Part shown: positions 16,920 to 23,899 of the stretch, in pieces | Numbering within the stretch: the stretch's first letter is position 1 | How the letters are laid out: every line of letters starts with the position of its first letter | Source: Kutzneria viridogrisea | GTDB lineage: Bacteria; Actinomycetota; Actinomycetes; Mycobacteriales; Pseudonocardiaceae | Assembly (NCBI GenBank): GCA_014138725.1 | Contig: JACJID010000004.1 | Coordinates: forward strand, 62,001 to 126,000 | Reading direction: 5' to 3' | DNA length: 64,000 nucleotides | The notes under the pieces: generated by a model | The model's input: the letters and a program-made list of their open reading frames with translations, nothing else | Database searches by the model: none | What the model was told of the DNA's origin: nothing | Program-made: the position numbers and the translations under genes

Positions 16920-17908
16920 GCGACCCTCACCCTCCGGTCGACCACGGCGTAGAGCACGTCCGCGATCGCGTTGCACAGCACGATGACGAAGCCGATCAGC
17001 AAGGTCATGCCCACCACCATCGGCAGGTCGATCTGGTTCACCGACTGCACCATCAACCGGCCCAGCCCCGGCAGGCCGAACGCCGTCTCGGTGAGCATGG
17101 ACGCGGTCAGCACCGCGGCGATGTCGGCCGCCGCCACGGTGATCAGCGGGCTGAGCGCCCCGCGCAGGGCGTGCCTGCCGATCACCCGCCGCTCGGTCAG
17201 GCCGTAGGCGCGGGCGGTGCGGATGTGGTCCTCGGTCAGGGTCTCCAGCACGCCCGAGCGCGAAAGCCTGACGTAGGGCGGGAGTTGCACCAGTGCGAGC
17301 ACGATCCACGGCAGGACCAGGTTCTGCGCCCAGCCGAGCGGGTCCTCGTCGAAGGGCACGTAGCTGGGGAACGGCAGCCATTGCAGGTACACGCAGAACA
17401 CCATGAGCAGCAACAGGGAGGTGATGAAGGCCGGGACGGCGAACCCGCCCAGCACCACCACGTTCACCGCGTGGTCCAGCCACCGGCCGCGGCGCAGTGC
17501 GGACAGCACACCGGCCCCGATGCCGAAGGTGAGCCAGAGCAGGGCCGCCCCGATCACGATCGACAGCGAGACGGGCAGCGCCTCCAGGATCTTGTCCAGC
17601 ACGGGTTCGGTGTACTGGAAGGAATATCCCAGGCAGGGCGCCGGGCAGTGCAGCACGCTCGGGCCGGAGCTGAAGTCCCTGCCCACGACGAGCCCGCTCA
17701 GGAAGTGCCAGTACTGCACGTACAGCGGCTCGTCCAGGCCGAGCGAGTGCTCCACCATGGCGAGCCGGTCGGCCGTGCAGGTCTTGGGGCCGCACACCAG
17801 TTGCGCGGGGTTGGCGGGCATCAGGTAGAACAGCACGTACACCACCGCGGACATCGCCAGCATCACGGCGATCGCGCCGAGCAGGCGCCGCACCACGTAG
17901 CCGAGCAT
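16916..17908 (-). CDS. Peptide/nickel ABC transporter permease (DppB type)
   Basis: A 330-residue inner-membrane permease with about six membrane helices. It begins MLGYVVRRLLGAIAVML, the usual DppB/OppB start. The EAA loop RTARAYGLTERRVIGRHALR near residue 230 contacts the ATPase. A periplasmic loop between helices 1 and 2 (residues 35-105) contains several cysteines. It directly abuts the second permease gene and overlaps the ATPase gene, so all are on one transcript. Confidence 0.93.
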   Translation of the reverse strand: MLGYVVRRLLGAIAVMLAMSAVVYVLFYLMPANPAQLVCGPKTCTADRLAMVEHSLGLDEPLYVQYWHFLSGLVVGRDFSSGPSVLHCPAPCLGYSFQYTEPVLDKILEALPVSLSIVIGAALLWLTFGIGAGVLSALRRGRWLDHAVNVVVLGGFAVPAFITSLLLLMVFCVYLQWLPFPSYVPFDEDPLGWAQNLVLPWIVLALVQLPPYVRLSRSGVLETLTEDHIRTARAYGLTERRVIGRHALRGALSPLITVAAADIAAVLTASMLTETAFGLPGLGRLMVQSVNQIDLPMVVGMTLLIGFVIVLCNAIADVLYAVVDRRVRVA

Positions 17909-18811
17909 TCAGGCCGCCTTCCTGGACAGCCGGGTGCTGCGCGGGTCCAGCGCGATCCGCACGCCCTCGCCGAACAGCGTGAACGACAACACCGTCAGGA
18001 ACACCATGAACGCGGGCAGCAACACGTACACCGGATCGCTGCGGAACCACGTGGTCGCCGAGGAGAGCATCTGGCCCCACGAGGAGGTGGGCGGGCGTAC
18101 CCCCACCCCGAGGAAGGACAGGCCCGCCTCGGCGATCAGGTTGGTCGGCAGCAGCAACGCCCCGTAGGTGATCACGGGTGCGGCCAGGCCGGGCAGGATC
18201 TCGCGGCGCGCGACCCGCCAGCCGCTCGCCCCGGACAGCCGGGCCGCAGCGACGAAGTCCCTGGTGCGCAGGCTCAGCGCCTGCGCGCGGGTGATGCGCG
18301 CCGTGCCGCCCCAGCCGAACACGCCGATGACCACCGCGACCAGCAGCGGCCTGGGGAAGGTCTCCGGCACGATCGCCAGCAGTGCCAGGGAGAACACGGT
18401 CACCGGGAAGGCGATCGCGATGTCGGTGACCCGGCTGAGCAGGGCGTCGACCAGCTTGCCGCTCAGCCCGGCGAGCAGGCCGACGGCCACGCCGAGCAGC
18501 ACCTCGACCAGGGTGGCGCAGATGGCCACCAGCAGGGAGACCTGCGCGCCTTCGGCGATGCGTGCGAACAGGTCGCGACCGGTCTGCGGCTCCACCCCGA
18601 ACCAGTGCTGCGGGCTGATCCCGCCGAATCCGCCCAGCGGCACGCCACCACGCGCGGAGTCGACGAGGTCGTTGTGGAACGAGGTGGTGTCCTGGCCCTC
18701 CAGCGCGGTCAGCAGCGGCGCGGTGATCGCCAGCAGCACGAGCAGCCCGGCGACCACCGCCCCGAACACCGCGGACCGGTCGGCGCGGAACCGGTTCCAG
18801 AGCAGTCTCAC
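17909..18811 (-). CDS. Peptide/nickel ABC transporter permease (DppC type)
   Basis: A 300-residue membrane permease, partner of the DppB-type protein. It has the N-terminal helix AVFGAVVAGLLVLLAITAPL, the loop HWFGVEPQTGRDLFARIAEG typical of DppC, and the EAA motif FVAAARLSGASGWRVARREI. GLSFLGVGVRPPTSSWGQML is the conserved C-terminal signature. The GTG start at 18811 overlaps the stop of the substrate-binding protein gene by four bases. Confidence 0.93.
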   Translation of the reverse strand: MRLLWNRFRADRSAVFGAVVAGLLVLLAITAPLLTALEGQDTTSFHNDLVDSARGGVPLGGFGGISPQHWFGVEPQTGRDLFARIAEGAQVSLLVAICATLVEVLLGVAVGLLAGLSGKLVDALLSRVTDIAIAFPVTVFSLALLAIVPETFPRPLLVAVVIGVFGWGGTARITRAQALSLRTRDFVAAARLSGASGWRVARREILPGLAAPVITYGALLLPTNLIAEAGLSFLGVGVRPPTSSWGQMLSSATTWFRSDPVYVLLPAFMVFLTVLSFTLFGEGVRIALDPRSTRLSRKAA

Positions 18812-20508
18812 TTGACCGACACCGCGGACAGGTCGTACACCCCGGTCCAGTCGCTGACGAAGGCGTTGCGCACGTTCTTGCCGAACAGCCGCAGGCTGGT
18901 GCTGTGGTAGAGCGGCACATCCACCGCCTTCTTGCCCAGTTCGGCGTCCAGCGCGCCCCAGCGCTGCGCGGCCTGCGCCGGGTCGGTGATCTTGTTGATC
19001 TGGTCGATCTCGGCGTTGACCGCGGGGTCGTTGAGGTGCGCGGTGTTGAAGTTGCCGCCGGAGGCGATGTACTGCCTGCCGTCGAAGATCGGCACCAGGA
19101 AGGGCCCGCCGGAGGGCCAGTCGGCGCCCCAGCCCTGGATGGAGACCTGCGGCTGGGTGGCCGGGTTGCCCACGGTCTGCGGGTAGCTCTCGGCGTCCAC
19201 GCTCTGCAGGTTCACCGTGATACCCGCCTTCTTGTAGGCGTCCTGCACGGCGGTGGCGATGGCCGGGCCGTCACCGTTGCTGTTGTCCGAGCGGTGCGCC
19301 AGGGTCACGGTGATGCCGTTCGGGAAACCCGCCTCGGCCAACAGTTGCTTGGCCTTGGCCGGATCACCGTTCTGCCCGGCCGGAAAGTAGTCGAACGCCT
19401 GGTAGCCCATGGACTTGTTGTTCGGCAGGAAGGTCGTGGCCGGGTAGGCCAGCGAGCTACCGCCCGCCGCGTTGACCACGGACTGGCGGTCCACCGCGTA
19501 GGTGAACGCCTCGCGCACCTTCTGGTTGTCGAACGGCGCCTTGGTGGTGTCGAAGGCCAGGTAGTACGTGTAGGGGAAGCCGCCCTTGGCCACCCGCTTG
19601 GCCAGCTCGGGGTTGCTGTCCAGCTGGGCGAGCTCGGAGGGCCCGAGGTCGGTGTCGGTGGTGACGGCGTTGGCGTCCTCACCGCTGCCGGTGCTGATCC
19701 GCTGGTTGATCACCGCCGCGTCCAGCCCGTAGCTACCCTCGATCCGGTCCGGGCAGGCCAGCCGGTTGCCGTCCACCTGGCGGGACCAGTTCTCGTTGCG
19801 CACCAGGGTGAGGCTCTTGCCCTTCTGGTAGCTGTCGATCTTGTACGGCCCGCTGGAGATCGGGTGCTTCTCGTAGTCCGCACCGGTGTCCTTGGCCTTG
19901 GGCACCGGGGCGAACTGGGTTGCCGTTGCCAGGTAGGGGAAGTCGCCGTGCGGGGAGTTGAGGTGGAACACGATGGTCCTGGCGTCGGGGGTCTCGATCG
20001 CCGGGATGCCAGCGGGCTGCTTGTACGGGCCCTGGTAGTCCTCGGCCTCGACCAGCCAGTCGTGCAGGTACGGGGCGCCGCCGGGCAGTTCGGCCGCGAA
20101 GCTGCGCTCGATGCCGTACTTGACGTCCTGGCTGGTGATCGGCGTGCCGTCCTCGAACTTCAGGCCGTCCCGCAGGTGGTAGGTCCACACCGTGGCGTCG
20201 GCGTTGGCCTGCCCGGTGTCGGTGGCCAGGTCCGGCACGACCTTGGCGCCCTCCGCCCCGCCTGCGCGGTTGCGGGTGGTCAGCGTGCGGAACAGCAGGG
20301 AGGGGATGTTGCCGCCGCCGGAGGTGTAGAGCCGCGCGGGGTCCAGGTGCGAGCCCGCGTCCTTCTGGTTGAGGATGCGCAGCGTGCCGCCCTGGCAGGT
20401 GTTCGGGTCGAACGCGCCGCCTGCGGTCCTGGTGCCACCGCCACAGGCCGCGGTGGTCCCCAGCAGCACTCCCGCGGTCAGCAACAGCGCGGATCTCGTC
20501 CAGGTCAT
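18808..20508 (-). CDS. ABC transporter substrate-binding lipoprotein (SBP_bac_5)
   Basis: A 566-residue family 5 extracellular solute-binding protein, first gene of the uptake operon. A lipoprotein signal ends with GTTAAC, so Cys22 is the likely lipidated residue that anchors the protein outside the membrane. The mature domain has WTYHLRDGLKFEDGTPITSQ, the standard family start, and LKFEDGTP. The ligand is probably an oligopeptide, but nickel, glycosides and opines are used by relatives. It is about 100 bp from the divergent methyltransferase gene. Confidence 0.93.
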   Translation of the reverse strand: MTWTRSALLLTAGVLLGTTAACGGGTRTAGGAFDPNTCQGGTLRILNQKDAGSHLDPARLYTSGGGNIPSLLFRTLTTRNRAGGAEGAKVVPDLATDTGQANADATVWTYHLRDGLKFEDGTPITSQDVKYGIERSFAAELPGGAPYLHDWLVEAEDYQGPYKQPAGIPAIETPDARTIVFHLNSPHGDFPYLATATQFAPVPKAKDTGADYEKHPISSGPYKIDSYQKGKSLTLVRNENWSRQVDGNRLACPDRIEGSYGLDAAVINQRISTGSGEDANAVTTDTDLGPSELAQLDSNPELAKRVAKGGFPYTYYLAFDTTKAPFDNQKVREAFTYAVDRQSVVNAAGGSSLAYPATTFLPNNKSMGYQAFDYFPAGQNGDPAKAKQLLAEAGFPNGITVTLAHRSDNSNGDGPAIATAVQDAYKKAGITVNLQSVDAESYPQTVGNPATQPQVSIQGWGADWPSGGPFLVPIFDGRQYIASGGNFNTAHLNDPAVNAEIDQINKITDPAQAAQRWGALDAELGKKAVDVPLYHSTSLRLFGKNVRNAFVSDWTGVYDLSAVSVK

Positions 20509-20622
20509 CGGTCTACCCCCAGGTCGGGAACTTGCTGATCGCAGACCCTAATGCCGTGACCGCGCCCGGGAATCCCCGTCCAATGGGTGGAACATCGTCC
20601 TTGTTGCCAGTAAGTTGCAATA

Positions 20623-21387
20623 ATGACGAGCACGCAGAGCATCAGTCCCGAACTGGCGGCGCACTGGCTGGCCCGCTGGGACACACAACAGGAGCTGTAC
20701 ATCGCCGACCGCGAGGAGCGGTTCACCGTGATCGGCGACGTGGTGGCACACGTGGTGGCCGACCGGCCCGCCCCGCGGGTGCTGGACCTGGGCTGCGGCC
20801 CCGCCTCCCTGTCGACCAGGCTGGCCCGGCGACTGCCCTCGGCCAGGTTCGTCGGCGTGGACAACGATCCGCTGCTGCTGGCGCTGGCCCGCGCCACCGC
20901 GCCGGAGTCCGTCCGCTTCGCCGAGACCAACCTGGCGGACCCGTCCTGGTCGAACTCCCTGGGCCTGGACGGCGAACTGGACGCCGCGGTGTCGACCACG
21001 GCCCTGCACTGGCTCGCCGAGCCGGATCTGTCCCGGTTGTACCGCGATGTCGCGAACCTGTTGCGGCCCGGCGGGGTCCTGGTCAACGGGGACCACATGG
21101 CCGAGTCCCAGCCGGACATCGCGCGGATCCAGCAGGTGGTCAAGGACGGTCGTGCCGCCCGGCGGGGCGTGCAGGACAACGAGGACTGGGCCGCGTGGTG
21201 GGTCGCGGCGGAGGCGGACGAGGTGCTGGCCCCGCTGGTGGCCCAACGCCGGTCGCGCGGGGTCCGCGACCACGGCACGGGCGTCGGCTTGCAGGGCCAC
21301 GTGGAGTTGTTGCGCCAGGCCGGGTTCCGCGAGGTCGCCACGGTGTGGCAGTCCGGGGACGACCACGTACTGGTGGCCGTCCGGTAG
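20623..21387 (+). CDS. Class I SAM-dependent methyltransferase
   Basis: A 254-residue Rossmann-fold methyltransferase. VLDLGCGPASLSTRLARRLP is motif I, VGVDNDP the acidic end of beta-2, and LLRPGGVLVNGDH the post-III region. No target-binding domain is visible, so a small-molecule substrate is likely. It stands alone, divergent from the peptide transporter operon and followed by an unrelated secreted-protein gene. Confidence 0.9.
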   Translation: MTSTQSISPELAAHWLARWDTQQELYIADREERFTVIGDVVAHVVADRPAPRVLDLGCGPASLSTRLARRLPSARFVGVDNDPLLLALARATAPESVRFAETNLADPSWSNSLGLDGELDAAVSTTALHWLAEPDLSRLYRDVANLLRPGGVLVNGDHMAESQPDIARIQQVVKDGRAARRGVQDNEDWAAWWVAAEADEVLAPLVAQRRSRGVRDHGTGVGLQGHVELLRQAGFREVATVWQSGDDHVLVAVR

Positions 21388-21432
21388 TTGACGCCTCGAC
21401 TGGGCAGGTCGTAACCTCGGACCAGCCGCGCA

Positions 21433-21448
21433 GTGAAAACGTTTACAC
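21433..21448. promoter_or_regulatory. LacI-family operator candidate
   Basis: GTGAAAACGTTTACAC is a near-perfect palindrome around the central CG, of the form bound by LacI/GalR (CcpA-like) regulators. It lies about 28 bp upstream of the DUF1080 gene start, where a bound repressor would block transcription. No LacI-family gene is in this window. Confidence 0.6.
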
Positions 21449-21475
21449 GAATTCACGCACGGAGGGACGCCAACG

Positions 21476-22180
21476 ATGACCCATCGTCCACTGGGGATCC
21501 TCGCGATCGCGCTGGCGCTGTTCGCCGCCGTGATCACCGCACCTGGTGCGGCCGCCGACGACAACCCCTACGGTGACCCCAACCTGGTGTCGATGTTCGA
21601 CGGCAAGACGCTCGACGGCTGGACCGCGTCCAAGGCCGGTGGCTGGACCGTGCAGGGCGGCGCCATCCACGGCACCGGCACGGCAGGTCGCGGCTGGATC
21701 TACTACAACCGCGCGCAGACGGGCACGTTCCGCTGGATCTTCACGGTGCGGCAGGTCTCCGGCAACCACGCGCCGACCGTGTTGATCTGGGGCAGCACCC
21801 AGCCGATCCGCGACGCGCTCGGCGCCATCCAGTTCCAGCCGCCCAACGGCGGGCACTGGGACTACCGGCCCGGGCACAACAACGGCGGCGGCAAGCTGTT
21901 CAAGGCCTTCCCACACCCCAAGTGGGACGTCCACCAGTGGGCCCAGTGCGAGCTGATCGCCGACCAGAAGACCGGGGTGGCACGCATGGCCTGCTGCCCG
22001 CTGACCGCAGGGGCCGCCACCTGCAAGGCCACCGAGGTGCTCGACTTCACCGACAGGACCGCGGGCCAGGCCGGTCCGCTCGCGTTGCAGGTCCACAACG
22101 GCGGCATCCAGGACGAGTACCGCGGCCTGTACCTGGAATCCCCCGTGCTGACCAAGCCCGGCCAGTTCCTCACCACCTGA
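21476..22180 (+). CDS. Secreted DUF1080 (3-keto-disaccharide hydrolase-like) protein
   Basis: A 234-residue exported protein. Residues 1-26 are a signal peptide ending in APGAAADD. The remainder is a concanavalin-like jelly roll of the DUF1080 family: LVSMFDGKTLDGWTASKAGG early, GGAIHGTGTAGRGWIYYNR, and VHNGGIQDEYRGLYLE at the end. DUF1080 proteins bind or hydrolyse glycans, and some act on 3-keto-glucosides. A GGAGGG ribosome binding site precedes the ATG. The LacI-type operator upstream fits carbohydrate control. Confidence 0.88.
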   Translation: MTHRPLGILAIALALFAAVITAPGAAADDNPYGDPNLVSMFDGKTLDGWTASKAGGWTVQGGAIHGTGTAGRGWIYYNRAQTGTFRWIFTVRQVSGNHAPTVLIWGSTQPIRDALGAIQFQPPNGGHWDYRPGHNNGGGKLFKAFPHPKWDVHQWAQCELIADQKTGVARMACCPLTAGAATCKATEVLDFTDRTAGQAGPLALQVHNGGIQDEYRGLYLESPVLTKPGQFLTT

Positions 22181-22224
22181 GCCGACACCGCCGAGCGGGG
22201 CCGCGAATCAGGGCGCGGCACCAC

Positions 22225-22273
22225 CATGAAGGTGCCCTTCGGGACGTCCAGCGTCGCGAAGGGCACCTTCCTG
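22225..22273. repeat. Palindromic intergenic repeat (AAGGTGCC type)
   Basis: Bases 22228-22241 (GAAGGTGCCCTTCG) pair perfectly with 22257-22270 around a 15-base loop containing GACGTCCAGCGTC. It lies at a convergent junction. The core is a diverged version of the central hairpin of the 174-bp elements at 42870 and 45007 (shared GAAGGTGCC, TCCAGCGTC, GGCACCTTC), but without their flanks. It may act as a bidirectional terminator. Confidence 0.8.
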
Positions 22274-22320
22274 ACACCGCTGCGAGGCGCTGCGAATGCC
22301 ACCTCCGCGGCGGTCGTGGC

Positions 22321-22659
22321 CTAGTGGTCCACCGCCTGCTTGGGCGTGGCGTCCACGACCGGCTCGGCCACCTGCTGGCGGTCGAGTTGGGCGGCCAGCT
22401 CGTCGCGCTCGCGACGGGTGGCGCGGACCTCCGAGCGCAGGGCACGGCGGCGGCGACCGGCCACCGCCAGCGCCCACACGCCCAGGCAGAACACGAGCGT
22501 GACGGCGATGCCGCCGAGGAAGATCTCCAGCGGGGTCGCGGTGACCACCTGCGCGCCGAACGCGCTGAGCGGGTGGGCGGGACCGGCCGAGGCGTTGAAG
22601 GCGATGCCGAACGCGGCCACGGCCACCGCGATGACGACGAGAACCAGACCCAGGACCAT
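22321..22659 (-). CDS. Small membrane protein, LapA-like
   Basis: A 112-residue protein with two membrane helices (LGLVLVVIAVAVAAFGIAF at the start and EIFLGGIAVTLVFCLGVWAL around residues 45-65). A charged, probably coiled-coil tail follows (RSEVRATRRERDELAAQLDR). The layout resembles LapA/DUF1049-like small proteins. The ATG at 22659 was chosen because GGAGGTGG lies 5 bases upstream. The function is unknown. It is divergent from a LysR regulator about 106 bp away. Confidence 0.75.
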   Translation of the reverse strand: MVLGLVLVVIAVAVAAFGIAFNASAGPAHPLSAFGAQVVTATPLEIFLGGIAVTLVFCLGVWALAVAGRRRRALRSEVRATRRERDELAAQLDRQQVAEPVVDATPKQAVDH

Positions 22660-22765
22660 CGTGTCCACCTCCAAGTGGGTGGTCTGGGGGTGCCCTGGCG
22701 ACCCGCACCGCAAACCCCGCGCGCAAGCCATAACAGCTCACTCGTTCGGGGTATAACATCAGCGG

Positions 22766-23782
22766 ATGGCTGAGCTGGAGCTGCGCCACCTGCGGGCGGT
22801 ACGGGCGGTTGCCGAGGCGGGCAGTGTCAGCCGGGCGGCGACTCTGCTCGGGGTGAGCCAGCCCGCGCTGACCGCCCAGCTCAAGCGGATCGAGCGCATC
22901 CTGGGCGGTCAGCTGTTCGAGCGCGGCCCGCACGGCACCAAGCCCACGGAGCTGGGCAACTTCGTGCTGAACCGGGCCGAGGCCCTGCTGTCGGACCTGC
23001 AGGCGCTGGTGGTCAGCGCCCGGGAGCGGGGCAGTTCGGGCGAGCGCTCGGTGCTGCGCGTGGGCAGCATCCCGCTGACGGTGCTGGGCGCGGTACTGGA
23101 ACAGCTGCACGAGCAAATGCCGGAACTGGACGTGCAGACCTGGGTGGAGCCCTCCGCACCGGTACTGCTGAAGTTGTTGTCCACCAACAGGGTTGACCTG
23201 GCCCTGGTGGAACGCTTCGACGGCATCGAGCCGCACCACCTGGTCGGGCTCACGGTGCGCACCCTGGTCACCGAACCGATCTTCGTCGGGCTGGCCGACG
23301 GGCACCCGGCGATCGGCGAGCAGGGTGTGGACCTGGCGGACCTGGCCGACTGCGAGTGGGTGCTGCCCCCACCGCACGAGAACGGGGTGCGCATGCGGCT
23401 GCTGGCGGCCTGCGAGGCGGCCGGGTTCGCGCCGAAGGTGCGGCACTACACCTCGGAGGCGGTCACCGGCCGGGCACTGGTCAAGGCGGGCTGCGTGTGC
23501 ATGGCCGCGGCCGCCTTCCGCGCGGGCGGCGGGGTCTCGGCCCACCCGTTGATCGGCGACCCGATCCAGGCGGACCTGCTGTTCGCCATGCGCGCCAACG
23601 ACGAACTGCTCAATTCCGCGGACGACCTGTTCCGCTGCGCCGCGCTGGCCTACCTGTCGGTGGTGGACGCCAACCCGCACTTCCGGCGCTGGTGGGACGC
23701 CCACCCCGAGGCGCACGCCGACCTGGACGCGGCGCTGGCCGAGGACGGGCTGCCCGGCCTCACCCCACCCGAGGACCGCTGA
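22766..23782 (+). CDS. LysR-family transcriptional regulator
   Basis: A 338-residue regulator, slightly longer than the usual 300. The winged helix is LRHLRAVRAVAEAGSVSRAA, then LLGVSQPALTAQLKRIERIL. The effector domain (residues 95-300) has LRVGSIPLTVLG and ends with a C-terminal extension. LysR proteins usually control the divergent gene, here a small membrane protein, which would be an unusual target. The effector is unknown. Confidence 0.92.
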   Translation: MAELELRHLRAVRAVAEAGSVSRAATLLGVSQPALTAQLKRIERILGGQLFERGPHGTKPTELGNFVLNRAEALLSDLQALVVSARERGSSGERSVLRVGSIPLTVLGAVLEQLHEQMPELDVQTWVEPSAPVLLKLLSTNRVDLALVERFDGIEPHHLVGLTVRTLVTEPIFVGLADGHPAIGEQGVDLADLADCEWVLPPPHENGVRMRLLAACEAAGFAPKVRHYTSEAVTGRALVKAGCVCMAAAAFRAGGGVSAHPLIGDPIQADLLFAMRANDELLNSADDLFRCAALAYLSVVDANPHFRRWWDAHPEAHADLDAALAEDGLPGLTPPEDR

Positions 23783-23899
23783 CCGGGCCCTGTCCGTGGT
23801 GACCCTGGCACGGTGCGGCGAATGACGCACGGCTATGGCGCCGGTTGTGGCAACGTGGCACGGACGAACAGGTGTGTCGTCGTGTCACAGGGGGATGTC

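Noticed and set aside
11619-16952. Very long open frame of about 1,777 codons opposite the regulator and transporter genes
   Set aside because: Histidine/glutamine/arginine-rich shadow translation caused by GC-rich third positions of well-recognised genes on the minus strand.
22660-22765. LysR box between the small membrane protein and LysR genes
   Set aside because: Only two ATAAC direct repeats were seen, with no convincing T-N11-A palindrome.
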